Shown: one piece after another, positions 10,005 through 18,289 of the stretch
How positions within the stretch are numbered: the first letter of the stretch is position 1
Layout: every line of letters starts with the position of its first letter
NCBI GenBank assembly: GCA_003599425.1
Contig: QZKC01000036.1
Coordinates: forward strand, 1 to 41,764
DNA: 41,764 nt
From: Nitrospiraceae bacterium
Lineage (GTDB): Bacteria; Nitrospirota; Thermodesulfovibrionia; UBA6902
Reading direction: 5' to 3'
Made by a program: the position numbers and the translations under genes
The notes under the pieces: generated by a model
What the model was told of the DNA's origin: nothing
Seen by the model: the letters and a program-made list of their open reading frames with translations, nothing else
Databases searched by the model: none

Positions 10005-11012
10005 TTATCCACCAATTTTAGACATTGTATCGATATGATGAGATGCGGATATATTTTGATTCAACAGATGCTGCCGTGGTTTGATCCTTACAGCCTGGAG
10101 AAAGAGTTCCTCAATGATCTCATCACCTGCCCCGCTTCTCACAGGAGTTCTGATATCGATCTCCTCACTGGAAAAAAGGCATGGCCGGATCTTGCCGTTT
10201 GCAGTTAACCGCAGTCTGTTGCAGAAACTGCAAAAATGATCGCTAAGGGGGCTTATGACGCCGATGACCCCTGCTGCTCCCTTGATCCTGTAGTTTCTTG
10301 AAGGCCCATTGCCCCTGAACTGGAACTGCTCAAGAGGGCCCACGGCAGCTATCCGATCCAGTATTTCGGTTGAGGGGATACACTTGTCTTTGGACCATAT
10401 TCCATTGCGTGAAGCGGGCATGAATTCAATAAAGCGTATATGGTAGTTGTTGCGCAGGGACAAAGACGCAAAAGACTCTATCTCGTCATCATTGATCCCG
10501 CGAATTGGCACTGCGTTTATTTTAACGGGTGTGAGCCCGACCTTTTCAGATGTTTCAATGGCCTTCCATACCTGCTTGATATCTCCTCCCCTTGTCATGA
10601 ACTTGTATCTCACAGGATCGAGGGTGTCAAGACTGATGTTGACACGGTCCAGTCCTGCCAGTTTCAGCGCTTGCGCACATTCTGACAGCTTAATGCCGTT
10701 CGTGGTAAGGCTCAGCTCAGGGATACCGACTTTCTTGATAGCTGATATCAGGTCAAAAATGTCTTTTCTCAAAAGCGGCTCACCGCCGGTGATGCGGACC
10801 TTTCTTAGCCCGTGACCGAACGCGACGCGCACGATCCTTGTTATTTCATCGTTCGTCAGGATATCTGAATCATTAAAGTGCTTCAGGCCTTTTACAGGCT
10901 TGCAGTAAATGCACTTGAGATTGCACTTGTCAGTAATGGATATCCTCAGGTAATCGATCCGGCGATTGAAGGAATCTGTGAGCGGCTGTGTATTATTATT
11001 ATTATCTTTCAT
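10005..11012 (-). CDS. moaA: GTP 3',8-cyclase MoaA, first enzyme of molybdopterin synthesis
   Basis: A 335-residue radical SAM enzyme. The N-terminal cluster motif CNLKCIYC gives the SAM-binding [4Fe-4S], followed by the ITGGEPLLR glycine-rich SAM site. The C-terminal motif FCSFCNRLRLTANGKIRPC supplies the second, GTP-binding cluster. The protein ends in the conserved Gly-Gly needed for radical chemistry (MSKIGG). It makes 3',8-cH2GTP from GTP in the cytoplasm. It begins 3 nt after the stop of the MoeA-like gene, so the two are cotranscribed. The N-terminus has a run of four Asn codons. This supplies cofactor for the molybdoenzyme encoded at 29-31 kb. Confidence 0.95.
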   Translation of the reverse strand: MKDNNNNTQPLTDSFNRRIDYLRISITDKCNLKCIYCKPVKGLKHFNDSDILTNDEITRIVRVAFGHGLRKVRITGGEPLLRKDIFDLISAIKKVGIPELSLTTNGIKLSECAQALKLAGLDRVNISLDTLDPVRYKFMTRGGDIKQVWKAIETSEKVGLTPVKINAVPIRGINDDEIESFASLSLRNNYHIRFIEFMPASRNGIWSKDKCIPSTEILDRIAAVGPLEQFQFRGNGPSRNYRIKGAAGVIGVISPLSDHFCSFCNRLRLTANGKIRPCLFSSEEIDIRTPVRSGAGDEIIEELFLQAVRIKPRQHLLNQNISASHHIDTMSKIGG

Positions 11013-11015
11013 GTT

Positions 11016-12080
11016 TTATTTTCCAAAAGGGCATTGAGGATAGCGGCATGTTTCACATTTCATGCAGAGCCCGCCGTGCCCGAGTGCCGCCAGTTCCTTC
11101 CTCCCGAGCTTCTCCCCGGCAAGCACCCTCGGCAAGACCAGGTCAAATACGGTAATGTCAGCATACATGCCGCATGCAGGAATGCCGAGGATTGGGATAG
11201 CATCTTTGTAAGCTGCCAGAAACATGGACCCGGGCAGAACAGGAGAGCCGTATGTGATTTCCTCCACGCCCAGATTTCTTATCGCAAACCTTGTAACATC
11301 ATCAGGGTCAACAGACATTCCTCCTGTCGTTATGATCAGATCAGCCCCGCCATCGATCAATTCCCTGATCCTGCCCTCAATAAATGACGCGTCGTCAGGC
11401 GCGAAATAAACACCGATGACATCTCCATTGAACTGCTCAATTTTCTTTGTGATGACCGGTTTGAAGGCATCTTTGATCCTGCCGTAATAAACTTCGTTGC
11501 CCGTGATTACTATTCCAGCCTTCGGCTTTCTCATCGCTTTTACACGCAGTATGCCATGGGACCTTTCAGCCGTTCTCACCGCTTCTTCAACTACTGTTTT
11601 CTTTACGATCAGCGGAATGGCCCTTGTACCGGCAACGACCTGTCCTTTCCTTACGACTGTGTTGCTGTGCAATGTCGCGCACATGACATCGCCGAGCATA
11701 TTGAATTTCATAAGTGCATCGCTGTCTATTACCAGAACCCCGTCTGTCGCTGCCATGAGGTTGATTTTACCCTCTTCGGGTTCTCCTCCGGGAATTACAC
11801 CTTCACCGGAAAGAGCGTTAGCCATTGCATGTGCGGCATCGTTTTCATGCATTTCGTCTTCTTTAATCTCAAGGATGAAGAGATGTTCCTTGCCGAGCTT
11901 CTGAAGATGGCTGATATCCTCGTCCCGAATGATATGCCCTTTTTTAAAGGCCCGTCCTTTGAATTCACCGGGCCGGATCTCTGTTATGTCGTGGGCGAGG
12001 ACCGTCCCTGCTGCCTCATGAACAGACACAACTTTGGTACCGATGCCCTTATTTTTTATGTCATCCTGTATCTCACACAT
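11016..12080 (-). CDS. MoeA-like molybdopterin-binding protein with cysteine-rich tail
   Basis: A 354-residue cytoplasmic protein. The C-terminal half (~160-330) is a MoCF/MogA-like domain: AGIVITGNEVYYGRIKD and DLIITTGGMSVDPDDVTR are the usual substrate-loop signatures of MoaB/MoeA proteins. The N-terminal part is MoeA-like but shorter than in full MoeA. The end carries a C-x2-C-x2-C-x4-C cluster (CMKCETCRYPQC) absent from E. coli MoeA. It may insert molybdenum into molybdopterin or carry the cofactor; which is not decidable here. AAAGGAG lies upstream of the ATG. The gene sits between the permease and moaA in one operon. Confidence 0.82.
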   Translation of the reverse strand: MCEIQDDIKNKGIGTKVVSVHEAAGTVLAHDITEIRPGEFKGRAFKKGHIIRDEDISHLQKLGKEHLFILEIKEDEMHENDAAHAMANALSGEGVIPGGEPEEGKINLMAATDGVLVIDSDALMKFNMLGDVMCATLHSNTVVRKGQVVAGTRAIPLIVKKTVVEEAVRTAERSHGILRVKAMRKPKAGIVITGNEVYYGRIKDAFKPVITKKIEQFNGDVIGVYFAPDDASFIEGRIRELIDGGADLIITTGGMSVDPDDVTRFAIRNLGVEEITYGSPVLPGSMFLAAYKDAIPILGIPACGMYADITVFDLVLPRVLAGEKLGRKELAALGHGGLCMKCETCRYPQCPFGK

Positions 12081-12099
12081 GCGGATAAATTCTCCTTTC

Positions 12100-12849
12100 T
12101 TACCTGATCATAAATTTTAAGCCGGCAATTGCCAGGACAACAGCGAGCACACGGCGAAGCGTCATGGACGAAAATCTGCGGCTGCCTAATCCGGAACCAA
12201 CGATTCCACCCGCGACCGCTGCCACTGCCCAAAAAGCTATGGCATTGGGAAGATATTTCACACTTGAATAATGACCCAGTATTCCCGCTATGGAATTTAC
12301 AAGAATAAATACGGCTGAAACGCCTGCCGTTTGACGCGGGTCAGCCCAGCCCGTGAATAACAGCAGGGGACTTAGAAAAATGCCTCCTCCCACACCGGTG
12401 AGTCCGGACAACAAGCCGATCGCAGCGCCAAAAAAGACCGCAGGAAGAAACTGCGCTGGTTTTGGAGTAATCTGTTTAGTGCCCCGCGTATATCGAAAAA
12501 GCTGGAAGGCCGCAAACAACAGGACAACTCCGACAAACTGTTTATAGAGTGAGCCCGGAAGGGTGAATGCCCCCCCAATGAACGCGAAGGGAATGGAAGC
12601 AAAAGCGAAAGGCCAGAATATGCTCCATGAAAAACAGTCTGCGCGATAAAATCTGACAGTTGCAATAGATGCAACGAGGATATTCAATGAAAGAGCCGTC
12701 GGCTTCATTTCCTGAGGTACAAGGCCGGCCAGCGCCATCACCGCCAAATACCCTGATGCGCCTCCATGTCCTACAGAAGAATAAAGCGAAGCAGCCGCGA
12801 AGATAAAGAACGACATAAGGTAGATATCATAAGTAGTAACCATAGTCAT
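12100..12849 (-). CDS. TauE/SafE (TSUP) family membrane permease
   Basis: A 249-residue integral membrane protein with about eight hydrophobic helices in two related halves. The family signature is visible in the first half (SSVGHGGASGYLAVMAL) and the second (GLLSGLTGVGGGIFLSPLLL). TSUP proteins move sulfite, sulfonates or other small anions. Position between a ModE-type regulator and molybdopterin genes hints at an anion linked to molybdenum metabolism, but substrate cannot be read from sequence. Two ATGs (12849 and 12843) follow a GAGGG; the second has the better spacing. Only 19 nt separate it from the MoeA-like gene. Confidence 0.83.
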   Translation of the reverse strand: MTMVTTYDIYLMSFFIFAAASLYSSVGHGGASGYLAVMALAGLVPQEMKPTALSLNILVASIATVRFYRADCFSWSIFWPFAFASIPFAFIGGAFTLPGSLYKQFVGVVLLFAAFQLFRYTRGTKQITPKPAQFLPAVFFGAAIGLLSGLTGVGGGIFLSPLLLFTGWADPRQTAGVSAVFILVNSIAGILGHYSSVKYLPNAIAFWAVAAVAGGIVGSGLGSRRFSSMTLRRVLAVVLAIAGLKFMIR

Positions 12850-12876
12850 ATGCCCTCGTTCAATGGCAGATTGCTT

Positions 12877-13230
12877 CTATCTTATTTTTCTGGTCAGTTT
12901 CTTTTTAAATACTTCCTTGAATTTCCTGTCAAGCATTTCGTTGACCCCGTCCTCAAGCATTTCATATCTTTGTAAAAGCTCTTTTGCTTCAGAGGTAAGA
13001 TTCGCCCCGCCTCCGTTTTTCCCCCCGGTCTTCCTCTCCACAAGTTTCAGCCCGAGGCGGTCCTCCATGGCCTGGATATAGCTCAAGGCCTTTCTGTAGG
13101 AGATGCTGATATCCTTTGCCGCTTTATTGATGGAGCCATATCTGGAAATTCCCTCAAGCAGGTACTTTCTGCCGCTGCCGAATACGGTGTTCCCGTCAAC
13201 CTCAAGCCATATCTTCGACCGGATCCTCAT
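12877..13230 (-). CDS. ModE-type winged-helix regulator lacking the molybdate-binding domain
   Basis: A 117-residue protein resembling only the N-terminal DNA-binding domain of ModE: an early segment with FGSGRKYLLEGISRYGSINKAAKDI, then the recognition helix SYRKALSYIQAMEDRLG and the wing ERKTGGKNGGGANLT. The TOBE/MOP domains that bind molybdate in E. coli ModE are absent, which is common for the short forms. The C-terminal tail is Lys/Arg-rich. It is the first gene of the minus-strand molybdenum block and is divergent from the binding-protein/kinase/regulator operon. A ModE-box-like palindrome lies 4 bp upstream of its start codon, so autoregulation is likely. Confidence 0.87.
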   Translation of the reverse strand: MRIRSKIWLEVDGNTVFGSGRKYLLEGISRYGSINKAAKDISISYRKALSYIQAMEDRLGLKLVERKTGGKNGGGANLTSEAKELLQRYEMLEDGVNEMLDRKFKEVFKKKLTRKIR

Positions 13231-13233
13231 AGT

Positions 13234-13258
13234 TCGTTATAACATTTTTGCATAACGA
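13234..13258. promoter_or_regulatory. ModE-box-like operator
   Basis: TCGTTAT and ATAACGA form a perfect 7-bp inverted repeat with an 11-bp spacer. The E. coli ModE box has CGTTAT and ATAACG halves at nearly the same spacing. It lies immediately before the ModE-like gene (start 13230) and in the shared control region with the divergent operon starting near 13428. Function is inferred from this match and position. Confidence 0.62.
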
Positions 13259-13283
13259 TGTAAAGAGGAAAGTTAATCCAGTA

Positions 13284-13309
13284 CCAGATTTTTCATAAAC
13301 CTAATCTGG
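13284..13309. repeat. Inverted repeat in the divergent control region
   Basis: CCAGATT (13284-13290) and AATCTGG (13303-13309) form a perfect 7-bp inverted repeat around a 12-nt loop. It may be a second operator or a 5'-leader hairpin for the operon that starts near 13428. No match to a known operator was recognised. Confidence 0.4.
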
Positions 13310-13427
13310 AGCAAGCCATGGATCCAACTGTGTTTTGAACTCGGGAACCAGAATGATGAACAATGCGGGAAAATCATGTTTGTAAATTTATTGGATAATC
13401 TTATCGCGTTTATTTTAATATTGAGAT

Positions 13428-15128
13428 ATGGGCGGGATAATACTAAAGGTTATCTTGATATTGTCTGCAGTATTCTCCCTCTCTGTTCATTCTCCTGCCG
13501 CTCAGAACGTTCGCAGCTCCGTAAAGATCGGAGTTGTTTCAATGATCACCCCCCGCCATACTGTTGAATATTACCAGGATATCATTGATTACTTATCGGC
13601 AAAGCTTCATATGCCTGTTGAGATGGTCTTCAGGAAGACCTACGATGAGATGGACAAAATGCTCGAAAAAGGCGAGGTCGATGCCGCCTTTATCTGCTCT
13701 TCACCTTACGTGGAAGACAGAAAAAAATTTGGTGCGGAACTGCTTGTTGCTCCCCAGGTAAACGGCAGCGTTATGTACAGATCCTTCATTATCGTCCACA
13801 AGGACAGTGACATAAAAAATATTGACGACCTCAAGGGCAGATCCTTTGCGTTCACCGACCCTAAATCCAACTCAGGCAAACTGTACCCTACATATCGTCT
13901 TGCAAAGAACGGCCATACCCCTGAAAAATATTTCAGCAAATACATCTACAGTTACAGCCATAACAAGTCTGTAGAGCTTGTTGCCAAGAAAATAGTTGAC
14001 GGTGCAGCAGTGGAGAACCTTATTTATCAGTATATGATCAAGGAGCAGTCCCCGTATGTTGAACAGACGCGTATCATAGAGATATCGCGCGAATTTGGAA
14101 TTCCTCCCCTGGTCACCACGCCCCGCGTGTCGACATTTCTTAAAGAGAAAATGAAGGAACTATTTGTAAATATGCACGAGGACCGCACGGGCAGGAAAAT
14201 ACTTTCATCCATGCTTATAGATAAATTTGTGGAATCATCTGACAGCAATTATGATTCGATCAGGGAGATGCTGGCATTCACATCAAAGTTTAATGTCACA
14301 GATATTGCTTTTTCTCTGGAGAAAAAGGTCATATTCGTCGGAGTAGTCCCCAGAGACAATCCCAGAATAGCATATGAGAAATACCAGCCTATCGTTGATT
14401 ACCTCTCGGAATCCACTGCGTACGAATTTGAGCTTACTCTTGAAAAGACATACGATAATATCGTTTCTGCCCTGGGACGGGGTGATATCGACATTGCCTT
14501 TCTCGGACCTCTCACATACTTAAATGCTCATAAAAAGTTCGGCGCCGTATCCATTCTTAGGAGTGTTACAGACAAGGATGAACCCACTTATCGCAGCGTA
14601 ATTGTGACGAGAAAGAACCACTCGGTTAATAACCTGTCAGACCTTAAAGGAAAGGACTTTGCTTTCGCCGCCATGGAGTCTACATCCGGCAATCTTATTC
14701 CGCGTCTTATCCTGGCCGAAGAAGGGATACATCTGAAAGAATTGAGAAGCTACAGCAATTTTGATTTTCACGAGTCTGTCATAAAATGGATTTTGAAGGG
14801 CAAGTACGACGCAGGTGCGGTCAGGGAATCAGTTGCAGAGAAGTATATCCCACAGGGATTGCGGGTACTGTCAATATCCGGTCCGATCCCTACGGGCCCG
14901 ATCGTTGTCGGCACTAAAACCCCTTATGCCATTGTCGAAACGATCAAGCACAATCTGCTGAACTTGAATAAAACCGAATCTGGAATGGAGGTGTTGAAAA
15001 AACTTGATCCTGAGATGAGGGGAGGATTTATTGAGGCAAGCGACTCTGATTATGAGCATATAAGACATCTCATAAATAAGGTGCCGTTTACCTGCGGCCT
15101 CGGTTGTCACCCGAAAATGCAGCTATGA
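13428..15128 (+). CDS. Tandem-domain PhnD-type periplasmic binding protein, sensor input (AioX-like)
   Basis: A 566-residue exported protein: signal peptide (~1-25), then two related periplasmic-binding domains of the PhnD/phosphonate type (~32-290 and ~305-550). Each contains a VG-V-start, a D-AF-x3-Y pocket motif and the DLKG-x2-FAF segment. In arsenite-sensing systems a single-domain PhnD relative (AioX) binds the oxyanion and activates a neighbouring kinase. Here a kinase and a sigma-54 regulator follow directly, so an input role is inferred. Cysteines are rare: C90 in the first domain's pocket motif (AFICSSPY, where domain 2 has AFLGPLTY) and a C-terminal CGLGCH. The start is uncertain because no clear ribosome binding site precedes the ATG. 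Confidence 0.85.
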   Translation: MGGIILKVILILSAVFSLSVHSPAAQNVRSSVKIGVVSMITPRHTVEYYQDIIDYLSAKLHMPVEMVFRKTYDEMDKMLEKGEVDAAFICSSPYVEDRKKFGAELLVAPQVNGSVMYRSFIIVHKDSDIKNIDDLKGRSFAFTDPKSNSGKLYPTYRLAKNGHTPEKYFSKYIYSYSHNKSVELVAKKIVDGAAVENLIYQYMIKEQSPYVEQTRIIEISREFGIPPLVTTPRVSTFLKEKMKELFVNMHEDRTGRKILSSMLIDKFVESSDSNYDSIREMLAFTSKFNVTDIAFSLEKKVIFVGVVPRDNPRIAYEKYQPIVDYLSESTAYEFELTLEKTYDNIVSALGRGDIDIAFLGPLTYLNAHKKFGAVSILRSVTDKDEPTYRSVIVTRKNHSVNNLSDLKGKDFAFAAMESTSGNLIPRLILAEEGIHLKELRSYSNFDFHESVIKWILKGKYDAGAVRESVAEKYIPQGLRVLSISGPIPTGPIVVGTKTPYAIVETIKHNLLNLNKTESGMEVLKKLDPEMRGGFIEASDSDYEHIRHLINKVPFTCGLGCHPKMQL

Positions 15129-16753
15129 AACAGGTCCTTTTCAGAAACCTTACTCTTCAGAAGAAGTTCATCATCATCACGTTTTCCGCGGTGATACTTG
15201 TCATGGTTACTGTCGGAGCGCTAACCATTACAGTAGAGAGGAACATCCTTCATCGCGACATAGAGCGGCAGGGAAGGATCCTTGCCGAGACGCTTGCTAT
15301 TCCGGTAATGAATGACCTCATATATGAAAAGCTCGGCCTTGTGGAGGAGGGAGGACTCATTGACAACTACGTTACGGAAATATTCAGGAGGAAGGATATT
15401 GACCTCATCTATCTCGCCGTGCTTGACACGAACGGCCGGGTAATCTCACATAATGATTTCAATGAGTACGGGAAAACATACACGGACAGCATAACCGACA
15501 CAGCTTTGCATTCTGATGTCACGATAGTGCAGAAATTTCATCATGACAAAAGCGGCCATGATGCCCTTGATGTCGCCACTCCGTTGTCCATTGGGAAAAA
15601 AAGGTGGGGCACCCTAAAATTCGCTGTGTCACTGGAAAGACTGGCCCGGGAGGTGCAAGCGGTTATTTTCAATGGAATAATAGTGACGTCGATTCTTCTC
15701 GCTGTAGGTCTCGTCCTGATAGTACTTCTCAGCAGGCGCTTCATAAGACCGATAACAGAAATGGCAAAGACAATGGAAAAAGCGGGCGGCGACTCGCTCG
15801 ATGTTCGGGTGGAAGTACAGGGAGAAGATGAGCTTGCATTACTGGGAAAGAGTTTCAACAGGATGATAGAGCGCATCAGGGAATCGAACAAGAAGCTGAA
15901 GCAGACCCATAAGGAGCTTTTAAGTTTTGTGAAAGCGATAGAAAGAACAAGCGGCGATGCCCTGGATACCCAGGTGGAAATAGAGGGTTGTGACGAAATT
16001 ACTCTCCTCTGCCAGAGTTTCAATAATATGATTGAACGTATCCGCGCATCGAACCTGGAGCTGAAGAAGACTCATGAAAAACTGTTTCACTCTCAGAGGC
16101 TCGCTTCCCTGGGAATTCTTGCGTCAGGTGTTGCACATGAGATAAACAATCCTCTGGGAGGCATGTTCAACTGCGTTGAAATGATTGAGCAGAACAGCAA
16201 TAATGAAGAGTTAAGAAGACGCTATCTCGGGCTTCTGAATGATGGATTGAAACGGATTGAAGCTATCGTGGGGAAATTGTTATGGATGGCCAGGAGGGAA
16301 GAACGAATGCCGCAAAAGATTGACATTAAAAGTACGCTGAGGGATGTTTACCGGTTTGCGGAATACAGGATTAAGAGCAAGAACATCCTCTATCGGGAGC
16401 AGGTTGCCGAGGATACGAGCCTTAATATGGACCCTCATGATTTTCATCAGGTAATGATGAACCTCATGATTAATGCCCTTCAATCCATGAATGATGGAGG
16501 GGTACTGGAAGTGTCGGCCTATCTTGATGATACCGGTACGATCCTTCAGGTGTCAGATACGGGTATGGGAATTGACGAAAATGATCTGCATAAAATATTT
16601 GATCCCTTCTATACGAGTAAAATGCCGGGCGAAGGGACAGGCCTCGGCCTGTGGGTGACCTATGAGATTGTAAATAATTATGCCGGTGAAATCACGGTGG
16701 AAAGCGAGAAAGGAAAGGGATCGACGTTTACCCTTAAATTTAACGGAACGTAA
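15125..16753 (+). CDS. Membrane histidine kinase with two HAMP-like repeats
   Basis: A 542-residue sensor kinase from the ATG at 15125, which overlaps the upstream stop (ATGA); a TTG at 15104 is possible but less likely. Transmembrane helices at ~14-36 and ~182-204 flank a ~145-residue periplasmic region. Next come a HAMP domain and a second, clearly homologous HAMP-like segment (both contain a D-L/A-D-x-V-E-x2-x2-E pattern and a SFN-x-MIERIR helix). The HisKA phosphoacceptor is H338 (GVAHEINNPLGG). The ATPase domain has N (MNLMINALQSM), G1 (DTGMGID) and G2 (GTGLGLWVTY) boxes. It probably senses the liganded upstream binding protein and phosphorylates the regulator encoded next. Confidence 0.93.
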   Translation: MKQVLFRNLTLQKKFIIITFSAVILVMVTVGALTITVERNILHRDIERQGRILAETLAIPVMNDLIYEKLGLVEEGGLIDNYVTEIFRRKDIDLIYLAVLDTNGRVISHNDFNEYGKTYTDSITDTALHSDVTIVQKFHHDKSGHDALDVATPLSIGKKRWGTLKFAVSLERLAREVQAVIFNGIIVTSILLAVGLVLIVLLSRRFIRPITEMAKTMEKAGGDSLDVRVEVQGEDELALLGKSFNRMIERIRESNKKLKQTHKELLSFVKAIERTSGDALDTQVEIEGCDEITLLCQSFNNMIERIRASNLELKKTHEKLFHSQRLASLGILASGVAHEINNPLGGMFNCVEMIEQNSNNEELRRRYLGLLNDGLKRIEAIVGKLLWMARREERMPQKIDIKSTLRDVYRFAEYRIKSKNILYREQVAEDTSLNMDPHDFHQVMMNLMINALQSMNDGGVLEVSAYLDDTGTILQVSDTGMGIDENDLHKIFDPFYTSKMPGEGTGLGLWVTYEIVNNYAGEITVESEKGKGSTFTLKFNGT

Positions 16754-16775
16754 CCCACATTATGTATAATTTATT

Positions 16776-16916
16776 TTTGGACAAGCCATGGTTCAAAAAC
16801 ATCTTGAATGCAATAGATTTTTAAAAAGACATGAGTTCGCATGTTCAACAGAATATTTTCGGACATGGGATGTTAAGGAATTGCTCAATATGTTTTTTTC
16901 ACCATACTTGTCCAAA
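16776..16916. repeat. Inverted repeat pair in the kinase-regulator gap
   Basis: TTTGGACAAG (16776-16785) and CTTGTCCAAA (16907-16916) are a perfect 10-bp inverted repeat separated by 121 bp. They flank most of the 189-bp gap between the kinase and regulator genes. The left copy continues CCATGG; a related CAAGCCATGG occurs at ~13313, before the binding-protein gene. They could be operator halves or the ends of a small mobile or folded element. Confidence 0.45.
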
Positions 16917-16942
16917 GGTATGAATAATTTGGGCTAAAGAGC

Positions 16943-18286
16943 ATGGAACATAAACTGCTGCTTATAGAAGATGATGCGATCATGAGGGTCACTCTTGAGG
17001 ATTCCCTCAGGGCACAGGGTTATACGATCTGCGCCTTTGAAAAAGGAGAGAACGCGGTTGCCGTATTTAACAAAGACAAGTTCTCTCTCGTCATTACCGA
17101 TGTTCGTCTGCCCGATATGCAGGGGCTTGAGGTTCTGAAAGCGATCAAAGACAAAGATGAACACGTCCCTGTGATCGTCATGACGGCATTCGGGACAGTA
17201 AAGGATGCTGTGGAGGCCATGAAGGTCGGGGCGTTTGACTATATCACCAAACCGTTTTCACTGGAAGAGTTCAATCTTATCGTGAAACGGGCGCTTGAGA
17301 TGAAAGACCTGAGAGATGAAAATGCCAGGCTGAAAAGGGACCTGTCAGATTGCTACAGCTACCCCAATATAATAGGTGAAAGCGATAAGATGGTTGCCGT
17401 TCAAGAGCTCGCCCGGAAAGTTGCTCAGACAGATTCGACGGTTCTGATCACAGGGGAAAGCGGTACCGGGAAGGAGCTGATCGCCACGATCATTCATTAT
17501 CAAAGCAAACGCCGTAATTACCCTCTTGTGAAAGTGAATTGCGCGGCCTTACCGGAAAACCTCATCGAGAGCGAGCTTTTCGGATATGAAAAGGGGGCCT
17601 TCACCGGGGCCGTAAAAACAAAACCGGGCCGGTTTGAAAGAGCCGACAGGGGAACGATCTTTCTGGATGAAATAGGAGAACTCTCACCTTCCATACAGAC
17701 AAGGCTCCTCAGGGTGTTACAGGATGGGTCTTTTGAAAGACTGGGCGGAACCAATACTCTGAGTGTCGATACAAGGGTAATTGCTGCGACAAACAGAAAT
17801 ATTGCCGAGGATATGAAGACAGGAAGATTCAGGGAGGACCTCTATTACAGGGTGAATGTGATCCCCGTCCATATGCCCGCCCTCAGGGAGCGGAAGGAAG
17901 ACATTCCGCTTCTCATTGAGCACTTTCTTGACATTTATAATTGCAGATTCGGCAAAAGGGTCAGACTGCAGCCTGAAGCAGTTTTCGCGCTAATGGATTA
18001 TCATTTCGCCGGGAATGTCCGGGAACTTGAGAACATAGTGGAAAGAATAGTGGCGCTCTCAGCCGGTAATCTCGCTGGTATTGAAAGTCTGCCTTCTCAT
18101 ATTGTAACAAAGCAAAAAGGTCCCGCTCCCGTGAACACTCTGTATGAAATAGCGTCCTCAGCGGAAAAGGACCATATCTTAAAGATGTTGCAGGTTACCA
18201 GGGGGAACAAGACCAAGGCCGCTGAACTCCTCGGCATCAGCAGAAAAAGTTTGTGGGAGAAAATCAGGGCGTATCAAATCGAATGA
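16943..18286 (+). CDS. NtrC-type sigma-54-dependent response regulator
   Basis: A 447-residue regulator. The receiver domain (1-~120) has acidic residues D10-D11, the phosphorylatable D53 (VITDVRLPD), T81 and K103. The AAA+ domain has Walker A GESGTGKE (171-178), the sigma-54-contacting GAFTGA loop (218-223), Walker B FLDEIGE (~240-246) and the arginine region LRERKEDIP. A Fis-type helix-turn-helix ends the protein (GNKTKAAELLGISRKSLWEKI). It should open sigma-54 promoters after phosphorylation by the upstream kinase. The sigma-54 promoters and GTTAC-N6-GTAAC palindromes found at 19.7-19.95 kb and 37.3-37.46 kb are its likely targets. Confidence 0.95.
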   Translation: MEHKLLLIEDDAIMRVTLEDSLRAQGYTICAFEKGENAVAVFNKDKFSLVITDVRLPDMQGLEVLKAIKDKDEHVPVIVMTAFGTVKDAVEAMKVGAFDYITKPFSLEEFNLIVKRALEMKDLRDENARLKRDLSDCYSYPNIIGESDKMVAVQELARKVAQTDSTVLITGESGTGKELIATIIHYQSKRRNYPLVKVNCAALPENLIESELFGYEKGAFTGAVKTKPGRFERADRGTIFLDEIGELSPSIQTRLLRVLQDGSFERLGGTNTLSVDTRVIAATNRNIAEDMKTGRFREDLYYRVNVIPVHMPALRERKEDIPLLIEHFLDIYNCRFGKRVRLQPEAVFALMDYHFAGNVRELENIVERIVALSAGNLAGIESLPSHIVTKQKGPAPVNTLYEIASSAEKDHILKMLQVTRGNKTKAAELLGISRKSLWEKIRAYQIE

Positions 18287-18289
18287 CGC

